From NCBI GenBank assembly GCA_019745415.1, contig JAIETF010000007.1, forward strand, positions 150,137 through 214,136: DNA of 64,000 bases. The letters run 5' to 3'. This DNA comes from Candidatus Obscuribacterales bacterium (GTDB lineage: Bacteria; Cyanobacteriota; Vampirovibrionia; Obscuribacterales; Obscuribacteraceae). A program made the translations under genes and the position numbers. The notes beneath the pieces are model-generated. The model was not told the DNA's origin, made no database searches, and saw nothing but the letters and a program-made list of their open reading frames with translations. Positions 17,145 to 25,026 of the stretch are shown piece after piece. The stretch's first letter is position 1, and every line of letters starts with the position of its first letter.

Positions 17145-17929
17145 CAGCCCAAAGCAATTTTACAAGCACCGAAACCAGGGGCAAGATAGGCATCATCACA
17201 ATGAACAATGACAGCAAGCGCAACGCCTTGAGCGAAGGTTTGCTTGAAGAAATCAATGACAACCTCGATGAGTTCGAAAAGAAGGGGATTGCCGCCGTAA
17301 TTATCAGAGCAAAGCAGGCCAGCAAAGTCTGGTCGGCCGGGCACGATATCAAAGAACTGCCCACACACGCCGATCCACTCGGATACTACGACCCGCTGGA
17401 AGAAACTCTGCGCAAAATTCAGCAATTTCCCGGTGCGGTCATCTGCATGATTCAAGGCGGAGTTTGGGGCGGCGCCTGTGATCTAATTATGACCGCAGAT
17501 ATAGTCATAGGCGACCCCACATGCACCTTCGCCATCACCCCGGTCAAACTGGGTCTGCCCTATAATGCCTCAGGCATACTGCATTTCATGAATCGGCTCG
17601 GTGTCAATATCGCCAAAGAAATGTTCTTTACAGCCGAACCGGTGGCTGCCGAACGAGCTAAAGAACTAGGCATTTTGAACCATCTTGTTGCAGCCGACCA
17701 GCTCGAACAGTTCACACTAAGCCTGGCGGAGAAAATCACCTCACATTCATCCTTGAGCATGGCAGTAATAAAGGAGCAGTTTAGACTTCTCGCTAATGCT
17801 CATCCGGTCTCCCCCGAAACTTTCGAACGTATTCAAGGCTTGCGCCGCAAAGTTTACTTCAGCCAAGACTATGCCGAAGGCATCAAGGCTTTTCTTGAGA
17901 AAAGACCACCACAGTTCAGCGGACAATAA
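17141..17929 (+). CDS. scpB: Methylmalonyl-CoA decarboxylase (crotonase family)
   Basis: A 262-residue crotonase-fold protein, close in length and pattern to E. coli ScpB (YgfG), which decarboxylates methylmalonyl-CoA to propionyl-CoA. Shared words are VWSAGHDIKELP, the oxyanion-hole region GGVWGGACDLIM, FAITPVKLGLPYN, AVIKEQFRLL and FERIQGLRRKVY. These fit ScpB better than ordinary enoyl-CoA hydratases, which carry a pair of catalytic Glu residues not seen here. The start overlaps the upstream CoA-transferase stop (ATGA), indicating coupled translation. No methylmalonyl-CoA mutase gene is in the window. Confidence 0.85.
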   Translation: MTAQSNFTSTETRGKIGIITMNNDSKRNALSEGLLEEINDNLDEFEKKGIAAVIIRAKQASKVWSAGHDIKELPTHADPLGYYDPLEETLRKIQQFPGAVICMIQGGVWGGACDLIMTADIVIGDPTCTFAITPVKLGLPYNASGILHFMNRLGVNIAKEMFFTAEPVAAERAKELGILNHLVAADQLEQFTLSLAEKITSHSSLSMAVIKEQFRLLANAHPVSPETFERIQGLRRKVYFSQDYAEGIKAFLEKRPPQFSGQ

Positions 17930-18110
17930 CGCCAAGAAATTGAACCTCAGGCAAGACACTCCTAATTTGCCCAAGCCAAAAGTGATTTGACAAGCCAAAG
18001 ACAATTCAGGCGCCGGCCAGTTGTATTTGCTGTCTCACTTCGTCAAAATTTCTCTTTGGCCATTTCTCTTAGGCAGTATTTCCAAGACTCTTACTCTAAG
18101 GCTAAATAAT

Positions 18111-19160
18111 ATGAGCAAAATGAAAATCCAAAAACAGATAGGGATTATTCTAGGCGCCCTGACTCTATCTATATCAGCCTTTCAAAAAGTGGAAGCGGCT
18201 GAGGCGAAATGGGGCTATATAAACTCAGACGGGAATTTAGCCATCAAAGCCGACTATGACGAAGGACAAACTTTCAGCGAGGGGCTGGCAGCGGTGAAAC
18301 CGAAAGGCAAGTCGGTCTGGGGCTATATAAACAAAGAAGGAAAAGTCGTCATTGAGCCAAACTTTGAGGACGCAGGCTCTTTCCACGAAGGTTTAGCACC
18401 GGCTCAAGACAGCCAATCTAAGTTGTGGGGCTTTATTGACAGAACAGGTCAATTTGTCGTCAAACCTACTTTCACATCCTTATCATCACTCAGTGACGGG
18501 CTGGCCTGCGCCAAAAACGACAGCCAATTTGGCTACGTCAACAAAGAAGGACAATGGCAGATCAATCCCCAGTTTGATGTGGCCAGCACATTTTCAGACG
18601 GCAAAGCACTTGTCTCAAATTATGCTTCAGGCATAATCAGTTACTCTTCTAGAGGTGGTATGCACTTTGCCAGTGGAGCCAGCTGGCGCTGCATAAACAC
18701 AAAAGGACAAGAAGTCTTACCTTACCAAGTAAACGAATGCGGAGACTTCAAAGACGGGCTGGCACCTGTGGCGACCGGCGCGAACAACGGACCAATTAAG
18801 CCAGACCGTTGGGGTTTCATCAACGAGAAAGGGAAGTTTGTCATTGCCCCGAAATTTGCTAACGCTCAAATTGCCGGCGAGAACTTAATCGCGGTACAAA
18901 TGGGAAAATGGCTAAACCTGGGCAAGGGCGTCCAGATCTTTCAACCGGGCAAATGGGGCTACATCAATAATTCTGGTAAGACCCTAATCAAGCCGCAATT
19001 TGATGCCGCAGATCCATTTTCGGAAGGCATGGCAGCAGTTAAACTAAACGGCAAATGGGGCTACATAGACAAAAGCGGCAAGATTAAGATAGAACCGAAG
19101 TTCATTGCTAATCTAGAATTCAAGGAAGGTCTTGCCCCGGTTCAATTAGAAGTGAACTGA
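18111..19160 (+). CDS. Secreted WG-repeat protein
   Basis: A 349-residue exported protein. A signal peptide (KKIQ-type basic start, hydrophobic ILGALTLSISAF, cleavage near VEA|AEA) precedes a series of about seven WG (KWG) repeats of roughly 40 residues. Each is built as KWGYIN-G-…I-P-FD-A-FSEGLA-V. Examples start KWGYINSDG, VWGYINKEG, LWGFIDRTG, RWGFINEKG, KWGYINNSG and KWGYIDKSG. Such proteins form beta-rich solenoids, often found outside the inner membrane; their ligand is unknown. An AAGG lies nine bases before ATG 18111. The in-frame extension from 18021 would bury the signal peptide. Confidence 0.88.
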   Translation: MSKMKIQKQIGIILGALTLSISAFQKVEAAEAKWGYINSDGNLAIKADYDEGQTFSEGLAAVKPKGKSVWGYINKEGKVVIEPNFEDAGSFHEGLAPAQDSQSKLWGFIDRTGQFVVKPTFTSLSSLSDGLACAKNDSQFGYVNKEGQWQINPQFDVASTFSDGKALVSNYASGIISYSSRGGMHFASGASWRCINTKGQEVLPYQVNECGDFKDGLAPVATGANNGPIKPDRWGFINEKGKFVIAPKFANAQIAGENLIAVQMGKWLNLGKGVQIFQPGKWGYINNSGKTLIKPQFDAADPFSEGMAAVKLNGKWGYIDKSGKIKIEPKFIANLEFKEGLAPVQLEVN

Positions 19161-19275
19161 GAGACGCTACCAAATAGACATGGAATTGACACAAAATAAA
19201 GAAGAAACTGCTCTCATATAAAGTTGCAGACAAAGATACGAGAAAGTAACTTTGCACACTCAAGGAGTTTTCTTT

Positions 19276-19620
19276 ATGTCAGGTCAACTAGATAGGTCAG
19301 AATCAATTCATACGAATTTGGAAGAAACAGCAAGCACAGACCAAAACATGCTGCATGCCGCAAAGTTCATAGACTATATACTTGGTCAAAAAGTAGACCT
19401 CGGACAGGGCAAAGGAAATGACAGCATTGCAAACAAGCTATTACCAGGACTAGATTTCGATGTCTGTAGGTATAGGACCGATCCCCAAAATCCAAATCGA
19501 GAACTTGCTTATCCTAAAGAATGCATACGAAGAGGAGGACCTGAGATAATTCCCGTCGAAAAGCCGATATTCAAGGGAGAACCAAGACCGATGCCACCCA
19601 AGTTTGCAATGCCGCACTAA
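19276..19620 (+). CDS. Hypothetical protein
   Basis: A 114-residue polar protein (MSGQLDRSESIH) without signal peptide or membrane span, and I do not recognise it. The C-terminal third is proline-rich (GGPEIIPVEKP, PRPMPPKFAMPH). AAGGAG at 19262-19267 sits eight bases before ATG 19276, which supports this start over the in-frame codon at 19252. A double hairpin lies downstream. Confidence 0.55.
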   Translation: MSGQLDRSESIHTNLEETASTDQNMLHAAKFIDYILGQKVDLGQGKGNDSIANKLLPGLDFDVCRYRTDPQNPNRELAYPKECIRRGGPEIIPVEKPIFKGEPRPMPPKFAMPH

Positions 19621-19661
19621 CCGACCGACCATATAAGCTCGCGAACCATCTGCACCGATAA

Positions 19662-19708
19662 CCTTTACACATTGGTAAAGGCGGCGCCGCACAAGGACAA
19701 GCGCCGCC
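19662..19708. terminator. Two overlapping hairpins between convergent genes
   Basis: CCTTTAC/GTAAAGG (19662-19668 and 19675-19681) and GGCGGCGC/GCGCCGCC (19680-19687 and 19701-19708) are both perfect stems. They share two G residues, so they cannot both form fully. Beyond them on the plus strand is ATATAAAAATC; on the minus strand the G/C stem is followed by TTTACC. They probably terminate both flanking genes. Confidence 0.6.
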
Positions 19709-19731
19709 ATATAAAAATCAAACACAAACTC

Positions 19732-19938
19732 TCAGTTCGCGACAATTTCGCTCAACTGAGTCTTCACATTTTCATCGCACAAATCAGAGTTAAGCAACTT
19801 ACCGACGAGCCTTCGCTCTGTTCTACTGACAAATCCGTCAGCATAAATCTGCTCGGTGAGAAGCTTAGCTTCCTTTCCGTCAATCTTCGCATCTTTGGCA
19901 ATCCGGCTCACTATCTTTTGCAACTTCTTCTTAGCCAT
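19732..19938 (-). CDS. Small TerB-like helical protein
   Basis: A 68-residue basic, helical protein (MAKKKLQKIVSRIAKDAKID). The pattern DAKIDGKEAKLLTEQI…FVSRTERRLVGKLL resembles one TerB-type helical repeat, in which acidic residues follow a short loop. The similarity is too short to be firm. GAAGGAG lies seven bases upstream of the ATG, so it is very likely translated. The function is unknown. Confidence 0.6.
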   Translation of the reverse strand: MAKKKLQKIVSRIAKDAKIDGKEAKLLTEQIYADGFVSRTERRLVGKLLNSDLCDENVKTQLSEIVAN

Positions 19939-20046
19939 GATTTTTCTCCTTCAATAATCTAAAACAGACAATTCAACTAACAAAATACCTAACTAGCGAA
20001 CTAACTCAAGGACTAAAGTGTTTGAATAGCAGGGACTAAATTTGCT

Positions 20047-21462
20047 CTACAGATTGATCTTGAATCTTGTCCCGGCATTGCTCTTAGACTGACATTCGAT
20101 GCGAGCCTTAATCAAATCAGACATAAGCCTTGCCGCGTATAAACCCAGACCGCTTCCTTCAGAGCCTGTGGCACTGACGGGGCGACGGAAAAGCCTTTGA
20201 AAAATACGACGCCTTTCATTATCATCCAAGCCTGGACCATCGTCATCTACGGCAATTTCAATTGAGCCACCGTCAGTCACTTGGGCGCTGAATATCACGG
20301 TATTACCCTCGGTGCAATACTTAAGGGCATTATCAAGCAAGTTATAGATAATTCGCCTCAAGAGACTTGGGTCGGAAAGTACCGACAAGTCAGCGGCTAT
20401 CTCGCTCTTGAATTGAATTTTCTTACGCTCAAAGGCAAAGGCAAAGTCTTTTTCAAGCTCATGACAAAGACCACTAAGATCAGTCGGCTTAGAAACAATC
20501 TCGATAGCGCCACTCTCAAGCCTATATACATCCAGCATTTCATTGATCGTCTCGATCATGCGATTATTGGTGGCAGCCAAACGAGAGGTCATATCCCTGA
20601 CAGAATCAGCCCCCATAGTGGCAAAATCCTCTCGAATAATCTCAAGTAAGAGATTACTGCCTATGAGTGGGTTTTTCAGATCATGAGCGAGAGCAGCAAT
20701 CAAATCTTCCTTCTGCTGACGCATGGTCGTCTCGAATGAAACGTCCCGAACCACTATAGTCATGCCCTCTACACGGTCATAGTCCGCCAAAACGGGACTC
20801 GCAGAGATTGAAACCGAAATCTCCTTACCGTTCTTGGTCACGGCTCGACTCTCATATGGGGAGATGGCAACACCATCGGCGAGCGCCTTTTTATAAACTT
20901 GCAACTCGTGGCTCAATTCGGGCGGCCAGAGTATGGACAGAGTCGAACCAATCACCTCCTGCCTGGAGAATCCAAATATTCTCTGACATGCCGGGCTCCA
21001 AGACTGAATAAGCAAGTGCCCATCAACCGAAAAAATACCGTCAAAACTGGTCTCTACAAGCATTGCCAGTTTGCGGGTGGTCTCGACATGAGCCTCTGAC
21101 TCAGCTACAAATCGCTTGTTGTGATAAAGCAAAAATGCCGAAAAGCCTATTAGTAAAAGTACAGTTGCTATACCTTCATATTGGAATTCAGCGCAAACCT
21201 GCGACACTTTGGCGGTCTCTCGTCTAAGCTCAGCCAGCTTCAAAACTCGAAAGTCTTCTATATTAGATGCTGCAGCAAGCGCAGATGCTTCACTGCTGTG
21301 CAGTTTGTCTAGCTCTAGTTCGAGCTTTTCAATATGCTCGGCAAACTGATTGAAAGCACGGCTGGTGTTATACACCGACCAGATAGAAAGTGAAACGACT
21401 GCCAGAAGTGCCAGGCAGTAAAAACCAATCGATGCTTTTGCAGGAAACCATTTAGTGGTCAT
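20047..21462 (-). CDS. Membrane sensor histidine kinase with PAS domain
   Basis: A 471-residue kinase. Two membrane spans (about residues 12-31 and 97-113) enclose a short helical periplasmic segment. A PAS domain follows (about 130-250, with WSPACQRIFGFSRQEVIG). The dimerisation/phosphoacceptor box is LIAALAHDLKNPL with H260. The ATPase domain is intact: N-box NLLDNALKYC, G1 DDDGPGLDD and G2 GSGLGLYAARL. This should autophosphorylate. It is divergent from a second, degenerate kinase gene and a NarL-type regulator across a 252-base region. Which regulator it phosphorylates is not shown. Confidence 0.93.
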   Translation of the reverse strand: MTTKWFPAKASIGFYCLALLAVVSLSIWSVYNTSRAFNQFAEHIEKLELELDKLHSSEASALAAASNIEDFRVLKLAELRRETAKVSQVCAEFQYEGIATVLLLIGFSAFLLYHNKRFVAESEAHVETTRKLAMLVETSFDGIFSVDGHLLIQSWSPACQRIFGFSRQEVIGSTLSILWPPELSHELQVYKKALADGVAISPYESRAVTKNGKEISVSISASPVLADYDRVEGMTIVVRDVSFETTMRQQKEDLIAALAHDLKNPLIGSNLLLEIIREDFATMGADSVRDMTSRLAATNNRMIETINEMLDVYRLESGAIEIVSKPTDLSGLCHELEKDFAFAFERKKIQFKSEIAADLSVLSDPSLLRRIIYNLLDNALKYCTEGNTVIFSAQVTDGGSIEIAVDDDGPGLDDNERRRIFQRLFRRPVSATGSEGSGLGLYAARLMSDLIKARIECQSKSNAGTRFKINL

Positions 21463-21714
21463 TTCAGAACTCGTCTTGTTGTATAAACAATATAACCACT
21501 GCCAACGCCGAAAACTCAGCTATTTAATCTTGCCAGCCAAGAATCGCCCGCTAGTGTGAAGTGACTAGCCAGAGCGCGATGCATTTAGCCAGAAAGAATG
21601 ATCGCAATCATACTTTAGTGTGTAGCCAAACGTGTTAAAGATAGCTACTCTATACTCAGGGTTAGTTTTAGGTGGCTAAACTTATTCTGTTTTGATGCAG
21701 ACGGTGGTGCAAGA

Positions 21715-22821
21715 GTGGGACAGAAGCAACTGAGTAAGCTCAGCTTGATGCTTGACCAGCTGCCTGCGGCAGTTGACGCCAAAGATCTGTCGTTCCGCAT
21801 GATTTATTGGAACAACGAAGCTGAAAAAATCTACGGTTACAAGAAAGAAGAAGTCTTAGGAAGACCGGTAAACATACTCTATGAGCCCGAAGAGTTTGAA
21901 GAGTACAAATATATTCTGAACCGGGTGAAGGGCGGTGAAAAGTTCATCGGATATCGCAGCATGCGCCGCACAAAGTCGGGTGCACCAGTGGAAGTTGCAC
22001 TCAATCTATCGCCCATAGAAAGTGAAGAAGGCGAAATCATCGGCATAAGCGCTGTTTCTTTGCCGGTCTGCGAAGAAATCAACCAAGTGAGCACGGCGCT
22101 GCATAGGCAAAACGAACTGATTTCGCTATTAAAACACGATATTGAAACAAGAATAATTGCCCTAAAGAGAGCCTTAGACTTGCTTGAAGCCAGACAGTTA
22201 TTGGACCAAGACGACGAAGTCATGCCTCAACTGCTCAATGTTTCAAGACGTACGACCGTTGAACTAATTGAATTTATTGAAAATGTCTTGCTGCTTTACG
22301 GCGAGGGCGAGATACACGAAGGGTTATCATTTTATTCAGTCAAACCGGCAAGCTTTGTTAGCTCGATAGCGACAAAATTGATGCTCGAGAAAAATCTCAA
22401 CATCACCCTGAATCAGTGCCGCAAAGACATCTTAGCCGAACTAGACCCGACCGCCTTTGAACGAGCTATAGCCGGCGCCGTCTCTGTTTTCAGCCACTGC
22501 GACAAACTAGAGATAGAACTAACTGAAAGCAGCAATGAAAGCTTTCAGCTCAAGATAATTTGCCCTGGCAAATGTCTCAGCGAGGCAGAAAGATTGGGTT
22601 TGATGTCTGAACAATTGAGAGCAGCAAACGGCATGGAACTGGCCAGCACCAATGGCTTTGGCGCCCTGGTCGCCCGTCGTGTCATTGAAGCACATGGAGG
22701 AGTCTTCGCCCTCAAAACTTCGCAAGAGCCGCCAATGTCGTACATAATTATGGAATTGCCAAAATATCAAAACAAAAGACATAAGGGCATAAGGGTACAA
22801 AGACTGATAGAAAACACCTAA
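21715..22821 (+). CDS. PAS-domain protein with degenerate histidine-kinase module
   Basis: A 368-residue cytoplasmic protein. A PAS domain (about residues 10-120, IYWNNEAEKIYGYKKEEVLGRPV) is followed by a helical region with an H-box-like LLKHDIETRI. A C-terminal region ends with the GHKL-like GFGALVARRVIEAHGG. The ATPase N-box asparagine and the DxGxG box are not recognisable (KIICPGKCLSEAERLG stands where G1 should be), so ATP binding is doubtful. The gene ends 20 bases before a NarL-type response regulator and is probably cotranscribed. It may be a sensor pseudokinase or phosphatase. The start is GTG 21715; ATG 21748 is an alternative. Confidence 0.72.
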   Translation: MGQKQLSKLSLMLDQLPAAVDAKDLSFRMIYWNNEAEKIYGYKKEEVLGRPVNILYEPEEFEEYKYILNRVKGGEKFIGYRSMRRTKSGAPVEVALNLSPIESEEGEIIGISAVSLPVCEEINQVSTALHRQNELISLLKHDIETRIIALKRALDLLEARQLLDQDDEVMPQLLNVSRRTTVELIEFIENVLLLYGEGEIHEGLSFYSVKPASFVSSIATKLMLEKNLNITLNQCRKDILAELDPTAFERAIAGAVSVFSHCDKLEIELTESSNESFQLKIICPGKCLSEAERLGLMSEQLRAANGMELASTNGFGALVARRVIEAHGGVFALKTSQEPPMSYIIMELPKYQNKRHKGIRVQRLIENT

Positions 22822-22841
22822 GCAGAAAGTAAAGTAAAGCA

Positions 22842-23555
22842 ATGGAGCCGAAAATCAAAGTACTAATCGCAGAAGACCAAGAGCTGACAAGCATGGGTCT
22901 GAAGTCATTGCTTTCTAAACAACCCGATATAGAAGTAGTAGGTATCGCCAGCGACGGCGAAAAAGCGGTAACAATGACCCTCGACGCCAAGCCCGATGTG
23001 GTAATTATGGACATCGGCTTGCCAGTTTTGAACGGCATCGACGCCACTGCAAAAATTAGAGAAAAAGCCCCGCAGACCAAGTTTTTGATTTTGACATCTC
23101 ATAGAGAAGCAAACCAGGTTTTTGCCGCCATGTCTGCCGGCGCTCAGGGTTATTGCTTGAAAGAAGTCTCGATCAAGCGACTGGAAATCGCGCTGCGCGC
23201 CGTGAGCAATGGTGACTGCTGGCTAGACCCTGACATAGCCAAAACTGTCTTTACCAACCTTAGCACCAACCCAGGCGCTCAAATTGAAGAAAGCGAGTCG
23301 GTTGCGGTCCTTGCCCAAGCAAAAGCACAGGGCAATCGAACTAGGACAACTTCAGCCCATGATCTTTCCGAAAGAGAGATGGAAGTTTTGAAGCTGCTTG
23401 TGGCAGGACAAAAGAACACAGACATTGCTGAAACACTGTGCATTTCTCTTGATACTGTCAAATCACATATGAGCAAAATCATGGACAAGCTGGCAGTAGC
23501 AGACCGCACCCAGGCAGCCCTGAAAGCCCTGAGGGAAGGTCTTGTCTCTCTGTAG
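22842..23555 (+). CDS. NarL/FixJ-type response regulator
   Basis: A 237-residue two-component regulator. The receiver domain (residues 1-120) has acidic residues E11, D12, the phosphoacceptor D57 (VIMDIGLP), T/S in LILTSH and K near 108. A linker of about 45 residues leads to a LuxR-type helix-turn-helix (about 170-232: LSEREMEVLKLLVAGQKN, then DIAETLCISLDTVKSHMSKIMDKL). It should bind DNA as a dimer when phosphorylated. It follows a degenerate kinase gene by 20 bases and faces an intact kinase gene in the divergent operon, either of which may be its partner. Confidence 0.93.
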   Translation: MEPKIKVLIAEDQELTSMGLKSLLSKQPDIEVVGIASDGEKAVTMTLDAKPDVVIMDIGLPVLNGIDATAKIREKAPQTKFLILTSHREANQVFAAMSAGAQGYCLKEVSIKRLEIALRAVSNGDCWLDPDIAKTVFTNLSTNPGAQIEESESVAVLAQAKAQGNRTRTTSAHDLSEREMEVLKLLVAGQKNTDIAETLCISLDTVKSHMSKIMDKLAVADRTQAALKALREGLVSL

Positions 23556-23659
23556 AGATTCACACCCTAGTGTAGTCAAATTATGCACCAGAGAGTGATG
23601 ACGAACGCTCACCGCTGCGATTTACTAATAGTGTGGGTCGACGGGATGAGGGACGAACT

Positions 23660-24184
23660 ATGTACGAACTTAGCAAGTCATACGAAAGCAAGTCATACGC
23701 AAGTAAGTCATATGCAAGCAACTCAGGCGTCAGCAAGCAAGCGACAAGTGAAGGTTCGACTCTTTCTCTCACTAGAACAAAGAAAAGAAGAGAAGCTTAC
23801 AACAATAACCAGTGGAAAGTAGTTTCGAAGTCAGACAAAATCAGAATGGCTCAAGCTCCTGTCATATCTAAAGAGCTCTTGATAGAACTGGCTGACGATA
23901 GCGACAGCGAGGTCAGAGCGGCTGTGGCAGAGCGAGGCAATCTGTCTATGCAACTACAAGTAGTGCTCTGCCTCGATGATTGCGCCGATGTCAGGTATGC
24001 CATCGCGGAAGACCCAGGTACGGCAATATCGATATTGCGCAGATTGAGTAAAGACAACAACCCCTACGTGGCGCACCGCGCCCAGCGCACTCTCTTTGCC
24101 TTGGCCAGAGAAGCGATAAAAGGTCCAGATCGCATTGTCCTGGAACTGGATAACAGTGCCAATAGACTTTTTCCTTTGAATTGA
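23660..24184 (+). CDS. LRV/HEAT-like repeat protein
   Basis: A 174-residue protein. The N-terminus contains a short degenerate repeat (SKSYESKSYASKSYASNS) made by imperfect 15-base DNA repeats around 23671-23722. The C-terminal 110 residues contain three helical repeats of the form LLIELADDSDSEVRAAVAERG and LCLDDCADVRYAIAEDPG. These match leucine-rich-variant or HEAT-type repeats used for protein contacts. ATG 23660 is chosen for GAGGGA at 23646-23651. ATG 23846, just before the repeats, is an alternative. The stop overlaps or abuts the next gene. Function unknown. Confidence 0.6.
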   Translation: MYELSKSYESKSYASKSYASNSGVSKQATSEGSTLSLTRTKKRREAYNNNQWKVVSKSDKIRMAQAPVISKELLIELADDSDSEVRAAVAERGNLSMQLQVVLCLDDCADVRYAIAEDPGTAISILRRLSKDNNPYVAHRAQRTLFALAREAIKGPDRIVLELDNSANRLFPLN

Positions 24185-24195
24185 GGTATTACAAA

Positions 24196-24573
24196 ATGAC
24201 TATTAATAATGCCGAATTAGAATTCTCCGTGGTCAAGCAAGCGATCATTCCCTTTCTGCGCGAGAACTGGCTTGAAATTGACCTACCCGAGCAAGAGTCG
24301 GGTTTTCCAGACGGACGCCTGACCATGGATGAACTAGTGTTTGCCTATGAAAAAGCTAAAGCCAATGGCAAAATTGTCGACGCTTATGTTCTTAAGCAAA
24401 TCATCTCGCGCTATCCACAGATATGCCGCGCCCACGATGACGGTTACTGGGTAGTCGACGAAGAAAAGCTTGGCATATCGGAAGAGGACATCTCGGTCTA
24501 TGCCCAACTGCTCGACCCAAGCAAACCAAGCTGGGCGACAAAACCAAAACCTTTTCGCTGGCTGTGGTTGTAA
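24196..24573 (+). CDS. Hypothetical protein
   Basis: A 125-residue acidic protein (MTINNAELEFSVV) with no recognisable domain, signal or membrane segment. An in-frame TTG at 24181 overlaps the preceding gene's end, but ATG 24196 has a GAGGT nearby and is preferred. Close spacing suggests cotranscription with the LRV-like gene. Confidence 0.55.
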   Translation: MTINNAELEFSVVKQAIIPFLRENWLEIDLPEQESGFPDGRLTMDELVFAYEKAKANGKIVDAYVLKQIISRYPQICRAHDDGYWVVDEEKLGISEEDISVYAQLLDPSKPSWATKPKPFRWLWL

Positions 24574-24739
24574 CCGAATCAGGAGGAAAATAGCCCACCC
24601 TGCGGGCGAGGCGTGGGCTTAGTTATATTCGCGAGCACTGGAGGGAAAGCTGGAGGGCTCGAGGAAACCAGTAGCGTTTCGCGAAGCAGACAAATAGGCT
24701 ATCATGGTTATACAACCATGAGGCCTATTTGTCTTTGTC
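24574..24739 (+). ncRNA. Structured intergenic segment ending in a strong hairpin (candidate small RNA or long terminator region)
   Basis: Three nested elements follow one another: AGCCCAC…GTGGGCT (about 24596-24622), CGAGC…GCTCG (about 24631-24662), and a strong composite hairpin at 24689-24733. In the last, GACAAATAGGC pairs with GCCTATTTGTC and encloses CATGGTT/AACCATG; it is followed by TTTGTCT. The last element is a convincing terminator. The others could simply be terminators of the upstream genes, or parts of a small RNA. No known RNA family motif was recognised. Confidence 0.35.
24689..24739 (+). terminator. Strong two-tier hairpin terminator
   Basis: A perfect 11-bp outer stem (24689-24699 with 24723-24733) and a perfect 7-bp inner stem with a four-base loop are followed by TTTGTCT. 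It ends the transcript coming from the left, about 120 bases past the last plus-strand gene. Confidence 0.75.
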
Positions 24740-24764
24740 TATAGATGATAGAAAACACGCTTAT

Positions 24765-24899
24765 ATGAACCGCATGCTGAAGGTGACGGTTCTGCTTGCC
24801 ACTCTCGGTAGTATCGCTCTCTATTTCGGCATCAACTATTTATCGAGCGTGATGACTAACGCGCTCGATAGTGTAAGTAGGGCAGGGAAAGGGAAGTGA
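24765..24899 (+). CDS. Possible 44-residue single-span membrane peptide
   Basis: ATG 24765 opens 44 codons ending in TGA at 24899. The sequence MNRMLKVTVL is followed by a hydrophobic span to about residue 29 and a short polar, basic tail (SVSRAGKGK). No clear ribosome binding site is seen. The composition is typical of a small inner-membrane peptide, but a chance frame cannot be excluded. It lies 128 bases before the first CRISPR repeat. Confidence 0.35.
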   Translation: MNRMLKVTVLLATLGSIALYFGINYLSSVMTNALDSVSRAGKGK

Positions 24900-25026
24900 G
24901 GGTTTAGAGGGGGTGTGAAATTACAGTCAAGATTTTAGTTAAGCAACAAAATCATCCTAAACTCCTCTCGGAACCAAAGAATAGAGGACTCTCAATCTGG
25001 ACCATTAGTATAGGCTATGATTTGTC

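Noticed and set aside
24630..24690. Possible signal-recognition-particle or RNase P RNA fragment (GAGGAAA-like words)
   Set aside because: The conserved core sequences of 4.5S RNA and RNase P RNA are absent; only short generic words match.
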